In this document: piece by piece, positions 36,706 to 44,701 of the stretch
How the letters are laid out: every line of letters starts with the position of its first letter
Position numbering within the stretch: the first letter of the stretch is position 1
NCBI GenBank assembly: GCA_938021675.1
Contig: CALIFY010000038.1
Span: forward strand, 17,705-81,704
Direction: 5' to 3'
DNA from: an uncultured Acidimicrobiales bacterium
GTDB taxonomy: Bacteria > Actinomycetota > Acidimicrobiia > Acidimicrobiales > SZUA-35
DNA: 64,000 nucleotides
Made by a program: the position numbers and the translations under genes
Notes under the pieces: model-generated
The model's input: only the letters and a program-made list of their open reading frames with translations
The model's database searches: none
Told to the model about the DNA's origin: nothing

Positions 36706-36746
36706 CCGCCGGTCGCGTCGAGGCGGAAGCGAGACACGACCGGCGG
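36706..36746 (-). terminator. 10-bp stem-loop between xylF and xylG
   Basis: Arms CCGCCGGTCG (36706-36715) and CGACCGGCGG (36737-36746) pair perfectly with a 21-nt loop, 18 bp after the xylF stop. Such a structure can act as a partial terminator or as a 3'-end stabiliser that lets the binding protein be made in excess over the membrane parts. No T-tract is present. Confidence 0.55.
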
Positions 36747-36763
36747 TCCAAGAACCCGGTGTC

Positions 36764-37933
36764 CTAGCTGACGCCATTCTCCTCGCAGAGGTCCTCGATG
36801 CCTTCGCAGAGATCTTCGGCGGAGACAAACCCGTCGGCGACCGGAACCTTGACGTCTTCAATGAAGATTGACTGGACTTCGGCTTGGACGTAGGGAATCT
36901 CGGCCGACCCGTTGTCGATGGTGGCGTTGGCGGGGAGATCGTCGCCACTCAACAATGCTGCAGCAGCTGCGACCGCGCCGTTTGCTTCCTCCACGACCGG
37001 CTTGTAGACCGTCATGCATTGCGTGCCTTGGAGAATCGCCCGCAGTCCTTCGACGGTGGCGTCTTGTCCGGTGATTGGCAGGGTCAGACCGCTGTCGGTC
37101 AGGACTGCCTGGGCGGCTAGGGAAAGCCCATCGTTGGCGGCCAGGACCCCGTCGACCTCGCCGTTGACCGCGGTGAGTAACTGCTCAAAGATCACGCCGG
37201 CTTGGGCGTTGTCCCAGTCTGGGACGGCTTCCTCACCGACGGTCTCAAACCCGGCCCCTTCCATCGCGGCTTGGTAACCCTCGCGGAACAGCGTGGCGTT
37301 GTTGTCGGTAGGTGATCCATGGAGTTGGATGATTTTCTTTCCCTCCGTGTCATCTCCGAAGCATTTGATTAGCCCGTTTCCTTGCTCGGTACCGACGGCG
37401 ACGTTGTCGAACGAGACGTACACATCGGCCGCACCGTCGAGCGTCAAGCGGTCGTAGTCGATGTTCTTGACTCCAGCGGCCGCCGCCTTCTCTTGAATGG
37501 CCGCTCCGGATTCGGAATCCAAGTTCACGATGGCGAGTACGCCAATGCCGTCGGCAATCATCTGATCAGCGATCGTGGCCATGTTGTCCTTATCGCCTTC
37601 TGCGTTTTGAATCAGACACTCGATTCCAGACTCGGCGCAAGCTGCTTCGATAAGCGGACGGTCGAAGGCCTCCCAGCGCGCAGATGATGCCGAGTCGGGA
37701 AGGATGAACCCGACCAGTTGGCCTCCCGATGCAGCTTCGTCTGGTGCATCGGTGTCCTCGCCGGCATCCTCTTCCGGATCTGCCTCAGCATCGTCGGCGT
37801 CATCGACAGCCGCAGAGGTGTCTGCGCTGTCGTCCTCGGTTGAGGTCGAACCGGCATCCTCCGAGGTACAAGCCGCGGCCCCGAACATCAGAGCTAGAAG
37901 CGCAAAGAGCAGCGCCCGTAGATTCCTATTCAT
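36764..37933 (-). CDS. xylF: Xylose-type ABC transporter substrate-binding lipoprotein
   Basis: 389 residues. A signal peptide (NRNLRALLFALLALMFGAAAC) occupies residues 2-22, with a lipobox ending in Cys 22, so the protein is lipid-anchored outside the membrane. A linker of about 50 residues rich in D, E, A and S follows. The type I periplasmic-binding-protein domain starts at LVGFILPDSASSARWEAFD and contains NAEGDKDNMATIADQMI, IDYDRLTLDGAADVYVSFDN and LPITGQDATVEGLRAIL, all typical of XylF. The ATG at 37933 was chosen because it begins the signal peptide. Confidence 0.94.
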   Translation of the reverse strand: MNRNLRALLFALLALMFGAAACTSEDAGSTSTEDDSADTSAAVDDADDAEADPEEDAGEDTDAPDEAASGGQLVGFILPDSASSARWEAFDRPLIEAACAESGIECLIQNAEGDKDNMATIADQMIADGIGVLAIVNLDSESGAAIQEKAAAAGVKNIDYDRLTLDGAADVYVSFDNVAVGTEQGNGLIKCFGDDTEGKKIIQLHGSPTDNNATLFREGYQAAMEGAGFETVGEEAVPDWDNAQAGVIFEQLLTAVNGEVDGVLAANDGLSLAAQAVLTDSGLTLPITGQDATVEGLRAILQGTQCMTVYKPVVEEANGAVAAAAALLSGDDLPANATIDNGSAEIPYVQAEVQSIFIEDVKVPVADGFVSAEDLCEGIEDLCEENGVS

Positions 37934-37970
37934 CTCGTCTCCCCATCTCACCGTCTCATCGACGGTATTC

Positions 37971-38048
37971 GTATGCAACATTGCGCATGCAGCACGCTTG
38001 CATCCTGCACGATCCCCTGTCGCATGTTTGTATGCAATATGAACAAAC
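37971..38048. promoter_or_regulatory. xylF-side operator cluster (GTATGCAA repeats, 23-bp inverted repeat)
   Basis: GTATGCAA occurs at 37971-37978 and again at 38030-38037, 59 bp apart. The second copy sits in an inverted repeat, GTTTGT at 38026-38031 and ACAAAC at 38043-38048, with 11 nt between. TGCATCCTGCA (37999-38009) adds another short palindrome. The elements lie 40-115 bp upstream of xylF, where a ROK repressor would bind. Confidence 0.5.
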
Positions 38049-38067
38049 CTTGACGTACGCCCCCTTC

Positions 38068-38082
38068 GTTGTCAATGACAAC
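38068..38082. promoter_or_regulatory. Perfect 15-bp palindrome near the ROK regulator promoter
   Basis: GTTGTCA-A-TGACAAC, arms of 7 bp around one base. TTGACG at 38050-38055 lies just upstream and could be a -35 for the regulator gene, which would place this palindrome over the -10. That suggests autorepression. Confidence 0.5.
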
Positions 38083-38228
38083 TACGTGACACACCACCCG
38101 ATGACCGCCTTAGGCTACTATTTCAGCCGAAGCCAAAACAATGCAGTCCGAACCGTTGTTTGCGTTCGACAATGACAAAAGTGGTGACCGCCGAAGTGAC
38201 ATCGACCAAAAAACGTGAAGGTTCCGGG

Positions 38229-39410
38229 ATGCGGAACGAATCGCTGCGGAACCAGAACCTGGCAACGATGCTGAGACTTCTCCACCTAGAGGGCCCTTCG
38301 TCGCGAGCCAACCTCGGCCGCCGGACCGGACTGACCAGGAGTGCCATTGGCGGAATGGTCAACGACCTCGCCTCGTTCGGGCTGGTCGAAGAATCGGCGC
38401 CAAACCGCGACGGCACACCGGGGAGGCCATCGCCGATCGTCGAACCCGTCGCCCGACGGAACGTGGTGATCGGCGCAGATTTGATGGTCGACTCGATCGG
38501 CGTGGCCGTCGTCGGCCTTGGTGGCTCCGTGCTGCACTCGATCCGTCGCGATCGACCAAGAAATCAACAACGTCCCGAAGAGTCGGTCGGGTACGTCTGT
38601 CAGTTGATCCAAAAGCTTCGCAGCGATCTGGATCCAGCTACCCGAATCTTCGGCGTCGGTGTGGCGGTACCTGGCCTCATCGCCAAAGGAACGCAGCGCG
38701 TCCTGCTGGCCCCCAACCTCAAGTGGGAGAACGTTGACATCGAAGGGCTTTTTCGGCCCGCAATCGCCGACCTCCCGCTGTTTGTTGGCAACGATGCCGA
38801 CGTCGGGGTCCTGGCCGAAAGCCGCCGTGGTGCAGCCGCCGGAAAGTCACATGTCCTCTACCTCTCCTGCGAAGTCGGGGTCGGCGCAGGTGTTATCTCC
38901 GGAGGACCTCTTCTCAGCGGGGCCAGAGGCTTTGGCGGCGAGGTTGGTCACCTACCGGTCAACCCCGATGGGCAGCGTTGCGGCTGCGGCGCAGTCGGTT
39001 GCCTTGAAACAGAGATTGGCGAACGGGCCATGCTGCGGCGAGCCGGTTGGCCACCCGATGGCGGCCGACAAGCGGTCGACGAGGTGCTCCAGGCGGCAGC
39101 CAGCGGTTCGTCCGACGTCATCAACGCCCTGCTGGACCACTCCCGATGGCTTTCGATAGGGCTGACCGGACTGATCAACATCTTCGACGTCGAGATCGTG
39201 GTTCTCGGCGGACTCCTCGGACGACTCTTTCCCTTCATCGGTGATGCCGTCGCCGATGAACTGGCAGTTCGTGTTCTGCCGGCGTTGCGCGACACCCCCA
39301 TCGTCCCGTCGGCGATCGGAGAAGACGCAACCCTGATCGGGGCAAGCGAGCTGGTGTGGGACACCGTGTTGAGCGACACGGTTCTCGGCCCGCTCGGCCG
39401 TCAGGCCTAG
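38229..39410 (+). CDS. ROK-family transcriptional regulator of the xyl module
   Basis: 393 residues. The N-terminal winged helix-turn-helix is seen at about residues 6-60 (LRNQNLATMLRLLHLEG, then SRANLGRRTGLTRSAIGGMV). The ROK sugar-kinase-like domain follows with VGVAVPGLI, FVGNDADVGVLAE, and the zinc site in GQRCGCGAVGCLE. It is divergent from xylF and probably a xylose-responsive repressor (XylR type). GAAGG precedes the ATG at 38229 by 7 nt; an ATG at 38172 would add 19 residues without a Shine-Dalgarno sequence. Confidence 0.9.
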   Translation: MRNESLRNQNLATMLRLLHLEGPSSRANLGRRTGLTRSAIGGMVNDLASFGLVEESAPNRDGTPGRPSPIVEPVARRNVVIGADLMVDSIGVAVVGLGGSVLHSIRRDRPRNQQRPEESVGYVCQLIQKLRSDLDPATRIFGVGVAVPGLIAKGTQRVLLAPNLKWENVDIEGLFRPAIADLPLFVGNDADVGVLAESRRGAAAGKSHVLYLSCEVGVGAGVISGGPLLSGARGFGGEVGHLPVNPDGQRCGCGAVGCLETEIGERAMLRRAGWPPDGGRQAVDEVLQAAASGSSDVINALLDHSRWLSIGLTGLINIFDVEIVVLGGLLGRLFPFIGDAVADELAVRVLPALRDTPIVPSAIGEDATLIGASELVWDTVLSDTVLGPLGRQA

Positions 39411-39475
39411 CCCGCCACTATCGCCGACCGAAGCGACACGGCACGTTAGCGGAAACCTTGACGTCTACCGTCGTC

Positions 39476-42400
39476 TCACGCGTTCGGCCCGCTGAGAGAC
39501 AACCCGTCCTCGCCGAGCAACACCCGAAGATCGGGCACAAGACCGTTCGACATGTTGACGCAAAACGAGTCGGACAGGCGGATCGACTTCTCAGCGCTCA
39601 ACTCGATGTAGACCGGTGAATCACCAGGGTGAGAGGACAGGATGTCCTTGAGCTGACCGATCAAACCATCGGACAATTGATTCGGTCGGATCCGTAGACG
39701 TAACGGTGGGGCCGAGCCGAGCTGATCGGCATCGAGCACTTCGATCGTCTGAGCCATCAGTTTTGCCTGGTCATCACGCCGATCGACCCGAGCTCGTACG
39801 ATGACGATCCGGTCATCCTCCAGTAGGTGACCATAATCGGCAAAGGTTCGGGGAAAGACCATGGTCTCGGCCGAGTCGGTCAAATCTTCGAGCACGAAGA
39901 CCCCCATGAGGTCTCCCTTGCGAGTCCACTTACGTTGCAAGGCGGTGACCACGCCACCGACCGCCACCATCTGACCTTCTTCGACGTCGGCGAGACTTGC
40001 TATCGAGTCCTCGGCCTTACGTTTGAGCGCCGCCTCGATCCCCATCAACGGATGATCGGAAACGTATAACCCGAGCATCTCCTTCTCGAACTTCAGCCGC
40101 TGTGCCTTGTCGAACTCATCGGTGCCGATCTTCGGCCTGTCATCGAAGGTCAGCCCATCATCATCGTCGGCACCGGTCTCCATGGCACCGAACAAGGTCT
40201 GGACCCCGATGTCGTGCTGGCGCCGGGCCGCAACCGTCTGGTCGACAATGCCCTCCAACGCCCGCAACAACCCCTTGCGGGGGTGTCCGAGGGAATCGAA
40301 GGCGCCCGCCTTCACCAGTGACTCCAACGTCCGCTTGTTTAGCACCTGATAGTCGACGCGCTCACAAAAGTCGATAAAACTCTCGTATGGTCCACCGGCC
40401 GTCCGCTCGGAGATAATGAGCTCGACAAGCCCCTCCCCCACATTGCGGACCGCAGAAAGCCCAAAGGGAATAGCGTTGAGCTGGCCACCATCGGGGTCGG
40501 GGATCGAGGTGAAGTCCGTCTCGGACCGGTTGACGTCTGGTACCAGAACGTTGATCCCCGACTGACGACACTCGTTCAGGTAAATCCCGGCCTTATCCAA
40601 GTTCGATTTGACCGACGTGAGCAGACACGCCAGATACTCGACCGGGTAGTTCGCTTTGAGGTACGCCGTCTGGTAGCTGACGAGTCCGTAGCCATAGGAA
40701 TGGCTCTTGTTGAACGCGTAGTCGGCGAACGGTTCCATGGTGTCGAAGAGCTCTTCACCGAGTTCACGGCCGTACCCCTGCTCCTCACACCCGTCGACAA
40801 AGGTCGAGCGCTCAGCCTGGATTTTCTCTCGGATCTTCTTGCCCATCGCTTTGCGAAGGTTGTCCGCTTGAGCCAGGTCGTATCCGGCGAATCGCTGGGC
40901 GAGTTGCATCAACTCCTCTTGGTAGATACACAGCCCGTAGGTACCACCGAGAATCTCCTGGGCGTCAGGGTGGAACGGTGCCGACTCTTGCCGCCCGTTT
41001 TTTCGGTCGGCATAGTCGTTGTGCATATTGGCCGCCATCGGCCCCGGCCGATACAGCGCGACCAGGGCGGCGACGTCCTCGAACTCGGTCGGGGCCATCG
41101 AACGCATCAAGGCCCTCATCGGGCCAGACTCCAACTGGAACACCCCGATCGAACGACCCTCTCGCAGCAGCGCGTACGTCTGCTCGTCGTCGAGTGGAAC
41201 GTCGTCGATGTCGACCGACTCACCGGTAACCGACTCGATCAGCTCGAGAGTATCGGTAATAACGTCGAGGTTGCGAAGACCGAGGAAGTCCATTTTGAGG
41301 AGTCCAAGGTCTTCCACACCATGCATCTCATACTGGGTAACGACCGGCGCTTCCTCGATGTCCTTGCCAGCCTCCGGCTTCCGCTGGATCGGCAGATACG
41401 TGGTCAACGGATCTTTGGTGATCACCACCGCCGCGGCATGGATGCCGTCCTGACGGCGAAGACCCTCCAAGCCTCGGGCTACCTGGACCACCGACGAGAC
41501 ATCATCGTCGGCATCGACCATAGAACGCAGCTCGGCGGCGGCCTTGTATCCGTCAGCGTGCTTCGGCGACTCCTCGAAACAATACTTCAGCGGAGTGTCG
41601 CGACCCATCACCAGCGGCGGCATGGCCTTGGCGATCTTGTCGCCGACGGCGTAGGGGTAACCGAGCACCCGAGCGCCGTCGCGCACCGCAGCCCGAGCCT
41701 TGATCTGAGAAAAGGTCACGATCTGCGCCACGTGATCACGGCCATAGCGTTCGGCCGCGTAGCGGATCATCTCGTCCCGATACCGGGAATCGAAGTCCAT
41801 GTCGATGTCTGGCATCGAGACCCGCGACGGGTTGAGGAACCGCTCGAACAGTAGGTCATAGCGGATTGGATCGAGGTCGGTGATCCACAGGCAGTACGCC
41901 ACCGCACATCCGGCCGCCGAACCACGGCCAGGACCGACCCGAATGTTAGCCATCCTGGCGTGGTTGATGAGATCCCACGTAATAAGGAAGTAGGAGCTGA
42001 ACCCCATGTTCTTGATTACGTCGAGTTCAAAGACAAGACGGTCGGTGATCGTGTCGTTCAGTGCCGATCCCCAGCGCTTCTTTGCCCCTTCCATGGTCAG
42101 ATGGAGGAGATAGTCATCGGCGCCTTCGAACTGCTCGGGTATCGGGAAGTCTGGTAGCTGCGGCTTGCCGAATTCGATTTCAACGTCGCACCGTTCAGCG
42201 ATCCACAACGTATTGTCGCAAGCTTCGGGCAACTCAGCCCATTGGCGCCGCATCTCGGCCGCCGTCTTTAGGTAGTGCTGATCTCCATGGAACTTGAACC
42301 GATCGGGATCGCTCATCAACGATCCGGTCTGGACGCACAACAATGCATCGTGGGCTGTGTGATCGTGTTGTTCGGTGTAGTGCGAATCGTTGGTGACCAG

Positions 42401-43045
42401 GATCGGGGCCCTGATCTTCTTCGCGATCTCCAACAACTTCGGATTCGTGTCGTGCTGGGCCGGTATTCCGTGGTCTTGGATCTCGACGAAGAGGTTGTCG
42501 CGGCCGAAGATGTCCTGGAGCCGGGCCGCCTTCTCCAACGCAGCGGCCTCGTTGCCGTTCAGCAAGGATTGGAGCACGTGGCCGCCGAGACAACCGGTGG
42601 TGGCGATAACGCCTTCGGCGTGATCGGACAATACCTCCCAGTCGACACGAGGCTTGTAGTAGTAGCCCTCCATGAACGCCCGGCTGGCGAGCTGGATCAA
42701 GTTCTTATAGCCGGTGTTGTTCTCGGCAAGCGTTATCAAGTGGTAGTAGAGCTTCTTGCCGCCGTCGGTGCTGCCACCGGAGTCGTCAAGCCTCCCTCGA
42801 CGGCTCGGTCGCTCGTGACGGGAGTCGTCGGCTTGGTAGAGCTCACATCCGATGATGGGCTTGATGTTGTTGCCCTTACATGCCCGGTAGAAGTCGAGGA
42901 CTCCGTACATGTTCCCGTGGTCGGTGATGCCGACAGCTGGCTGGCCGTCTGACGCCGCCTTCGCCACAAGTTCGTCGAGGCGCGACGCACCATCGAGCAT
43001 CGAGTACTCGGTATGGACGTGCAGGTGGGTGAACGATGAGCTCAA
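39476..43045 (-). CDS. dnaE: DNA polymerase III alpha subunit
   Basis: Replicative C-family polymerase. From the TTG at 43045 it has 1189 residues, matching actinobacterial DnaE1. The N-terminal PHP domain starts THLHVHTEYSMLDGASRL with its metal His residues and ITDHGNMYG. The polymerase active site holds PDIDMDFDSRYRDEMI with the catalytic aspartates and, earlier, GPGRGSAAGCAVAYCL. The tau/beta-binding C-terminal half contains the HhH and OB regions. A longer GTG start at 43177 would add 44 residues containing a duplicated ATQWQK sequence and the DnaA boxes; I consider that region untranslated. A short insert (about DDSRHERPSRRGR) lies in the PHP domain. Confidence 0.95.
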   Translation of the reverse strand: MSSSFTHLHVHTEYSMLDGASRLDELVAKAASDGQPAVGITDHGNMYGVLDFYRACKGNNIKPIIGCELYQADDSRHERPSRRGRLDDSGGSTDGGKKLYYHLITLAENNTGYKNLIQLASRAFMEGYYYKPRVDWEVLSDHAEGVIATTGCLGGHVLQSLLNGNEAAALEKAARLQDIFGRDNLFVEIQDHGIPAQHDTNPKLLEIAKKIRAPILVTNDSHYTEQHDHTAHDALLCVQTGSLMSDPDRFKFHGDQHYLKTAAEMRRQWAELPEACDNTLWIAERCDVEIEFGKPQLPDFPIPEQFEGADDYLLHLTMEGAKKRWGSALNDTITDRLVFELDVIKNMGFSSYFLITWDLINHARMANIRVGPGRGSAAGCAVAYCLWITDLDPIRYDLLFERFLNPSRVSMPDIDMDFDSRYRDEMIRYAAERYGRDHVAQIVTFSQIKARAAVRDGARVLGYPYAVGDKIAKAMPPLVMGRDTPLKYCFEESPKHADGYKAAAELRSMVDADDDVSSVVQVARGLEGLRRQDGIHAAAVVITKDPLTTYLPIQRKPEAGKDIEEAPVVTQYEMHGVEDLGLLKMDFLGLRNLDVITDTLELIESVTGESVDIDDVPLDDEQTYALLREGRSIGVFQLESGPMRALMRSMAPTEFEDVAALVALYRPGPMAANMHNDYADRKNGRQESAPFHPDAQEILGGTYGLCIYQEELMQLAQRFAGYDLAQADNLRKAMGKKIREKIQAERSTFVDGCEEQGYGRELGEELFDTMEPFADYAFNKSHSYGYGLVSYQTAYLKANYPVEYLACLLTSVKSNLDKAGIYLNECRQSGINVLVPDVNRSETDFTSIPDPDGGQLNAIPFGLSAVRNVGEGLVELIISERTAGGPYESFIDFCERVDYQVLNKRTLESLVKAGAFDSLGHPRKGLLRALEGIVDQTVAARRQHDIGVQTLFGAMETGADDDDGLTFDDRPKIGTDEFDKAQRLKFEKEMLGLYVSDHPLMGIEAALKRKAEDSIASLADVEEGQMVAVGGVVTALQRKWTRKGDLMGVFVLEDLTDSAETMVFPRTFADYGHLLEDDRIVIVRARVDRRDDQAKLMAQTIEVLDADQLGSAPPLRLRIRPNQLSDGLIGQLKDILSSHPGDSPVYIELSAEKSIRLSDSFCVNMSNGLVPDLRVLLGEDGLSLSGPNA

Positions 43046-43061
43046 CGCCGGATCTCTCTTT

Positions 43062-43097
43062 GCTTTTTGCCACTGCGTTGCTTTTTGCCACTGCGTT
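43062..43097. repeat. 18-bp tandem duplication just upstream of dnaE
   Basis: GCTTTTTGCCACTGCGTT is present twice in direct succession (43062-43079 and 43080-43097), identical in both copies. It lies 17 bp before the preferred dnaE start, so it should be in the 5' leader. If translation started further up it would encode two copies of a six-residue unit. Confidence 0.85.
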
Positions 43098-43167
43098 GCG
43101 GACTCGGCCAGATGGCCACAGCGACCTCTGCGAACATCGATTGATATCCGCAGGCATTCCACAAGCG

Positions 43168-43188
43168 CTATCCACAAGCTGTGGACAA
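43168..43188. promoter_or_regulatory. Facing DnaA-box pair upstream of dnaE
   Basis: CTATCCACA at 43168-43176 and, on the other strand, TTGTCCACA at 43188-43180. TTGTCCACA is the preferred actinobacterial DnaA box; the first differs from TTATCCACA by one base. Only 3 bp separate them. A third partial match, ATTCCACA, lies at 43156-43163. They sit about 120 bp before the dnaE start and may mark DnaA control of dnaE. Confidence 0.5.
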
Positions 43189-43205
43189 ATCACATAGCTG
43201 TGATT
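43188..43205. promoter_or_regulatory. AATCACA/TGTGATT inverted repeat beside the DnaA boxes
   Basis: Seven-base arms (43188-43194 and 43199-43205) flank a 4-base TAGC centre. The repeat shares its first base with the DnaA-box pair. It could be a hairpin ending the upstream gene or an operator. The half-sites face the wrong way round for a CRP-type site. Confidence 0.4.
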
Positions 43206-43356
43206 ACTACGCCGTCCCGTGATCGTAGCGAGCTACCGGACGCGGGCCAAGCCCCATCGAGGGCCGACTCCCGAATTGCTTCGCGGTCCAGCACACCAGA
43301 GGCCGCCGTCGGTCAGGGTTGGCTCACCGCGAGTGGTCAGTCGAGACCGGTTCTGG

Positions 43357-44001
43357 TTAGTGGCGAGAGAACTCGTCGAGGAATTCAACCATGGCCCAAC
43401 CCCACACGATCAGGCATTGGCCATCGTCGACCATACATGAGTCGAATACCTCATCAATCGAAAGGTCCGTCGTCGACTCACAGTCGAAGACCAGCCGCTC
43501 GCCTTCACCGGTAGACACCATGGCTCGATCATCGAACCTCGTCGCCCCATAACGCTTCGACAACCGTCGACCCCAGGCCCGATCCTCACCGCTGGACCTG
43601 ACCGACGGCCATGGTCGGATATCGGTCAACCGATCCAGCGCGGCGTAGGCCCCAGGATCAGCCGCTCGCAACGACACGATCACGTCCTCATCGGGAAACG
43701 CCATAACGGCCCGGTGGTACTGTTCGGCCATAAGAGCGGTCAGTACCTCCGGTCGAGCTGGAGCCACCGAGCCAAGTCCGATCACCAACGCCGGGGTTCC
43801 GCCGATCCGCTCAAGGGTCGAGAACACGAAACCGACGAGCGAGCCACCGTCGGTTGCTTGGCTTACCAGGACCCATTCCTGAGCCTGCTTGCTTAGCAGG
43901 CCGGCCTCCCACCCGAGCGACGATGCCGTCATATCGGCCATTTCGGCCAGCTCGACATCCTCTAAGGCAACGCAGTCCTTAGTCGTCAATGTGATACTCA
44001 C
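43357..44001 (-). CDS. GNAT-like protein of unknown function
   Basis: 214 residues from the GTG at 44001, which has GAGGGGG 7 nt upstream; a longer frame to 44082 lacks this. The middle resembles a GNAT acetyltransferase: QEWVLVSQATDGGSLVGFVFSTLER, then LVIGLGSVAPARPEVLTALMAEQYHRAV (about residues 46-110), where a canonical Q/R-X-X-G-X-A loop is not clear. The C-terminal part (LVFDCESTTDLSIDEVFDSC and on) is unlike GNAT. It precedes dnaE on the same strand. I do not recognise a specific family; acetyltransferase activity is tentative. Confidence 0.7.
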   Translation of the reverse strand: MSITLTTKDCVALEDVELAEMADMTASSLGWEAGLLSKQAQEWVLVSQATDGGSLVGFVFSTLERIGGTPALVIGLGSVAPARPEVLTALMAEQYHRAVMAFPDEDVIVSLRAADPGAYAALDRLTDIRPWPSVRSSGEDRAWGRRLSKRYGATRFDDRAMVSTGEGERLVFDCESTTDLSIDEVFDSCMVDDGQCLIVWGWAMVEFLDEFSRH

Positions 44002-44130
44002 CCTAACGCCCCCTCGTCTTGGTGTCGGTCGACCGCCGACTACCGACTCCCCCATTTTTGCAACCTTGGGCGCGATTATCAAACCGGCGGGCGGTCCGCA
44101 CCGCCAACCGGGATCAAATCCGGGCGCTTA

Positions 44131-44616
44131 CTACAGGTAAACGCCGCCGCCTTGCTGCTGGAGCTCCTCGCCTGGAGGGAGTCCCTGGGGGCGCTGGATG
44201 CCCTCAAGTTGCTGCCGTGCGGCGGCCTGCTGAGCGAACAGAGTGGCCTGGATCCCGTGGAAGAGACCTTCCAACCAACCCACGAGCTGGGCCTGGGCCA
44301 CCCGCAACTCGGGTCCCGACGGAATATCTGCGTCGTCAAACGGCAGGGCGAGACGCTCAAGTTCATCGCGCAGATCGGACGACAACGCGCTCGCCAACTC
44401 CTCGACCGACGTTTCGTAAATCTCCTTCAGCCGGTCGCGACCGGGCTCATCGAGTTCGGTCGCCCGAACCTCTTCGAGGAGCTGTTTGATCATCGAACCG
44501 ATTCGCATGACCTTGGCTGGCTCCGAGATCATGCCGACCTCTTCGCTTTCTTGCTCACCATCGACCGAGCCCTGCTCGACGATCTCCGGCGTCTCCGGCG
44601 TTGACTGATCAGTCAT
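44131..44616 (-). CDS. bpa: Bacterial proteasome activator
   Basis: ATP-independent ring activator that docks on the 20S proteasome and opens its gate (Bpa/PafE, Rv3780 family). 161 residues. The conserved core EPAKVMRIGSMIKQLLEEVR, YETSVEELASALSSDLRDELERL and AQAQLVGWLEGLFHGIQATLFAQQ (about residues 32-145) is helical. The protein ends in GGGVYL; VYL fits the hydrophobic-Tyr-X motif that inserts into proteasome alpha pockets (GQYL in Mycobacterium). An acidic N-terminal stretch of about 28 residues precedes it. The proteasome genes themselves are outside the window. Confidence 0.92.
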   Translation of the reverse strand: MTDQSTPETPEIVEQGSVDGEQESEEVGMISEPAKVMRIGSMIKQLLEEVRATELDEPGRDRLKEIYETSVEELASALSSDLRDELERLALPFDDADIPSGPELRVAQAQLVGWLEGLFHGIQATLFAQQAAARQQLEGIQRPQGLPPGEELQQQGGGVYL

Positions 44617-44701
44617 GGCTTCCGTTCTGTTGTCTTTCGATTACTGCCTAGGCGGTACCGCACAGACCGAGCGAGGATGACGTTGGCATCCGCTGTCCAA
44701 T

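Noticed and set aside
43062..43097. CRISPR or VNTR array
   Set aside because: Only two copies, directly adjacent, no spacers.
43188..43205. CRP-like site
   Set aside because: The half-sites are in the reverse order (TCACA-N4-TGTGA) relative to a CRP site.
43140..43210. Chromosomal origin suggested by DnaA boxes
   Set aside because: Only two good boxes, no AT-rich unwinding stretch, and no dnaA/dnaN/gyrB nearby; promoter control is more likely.
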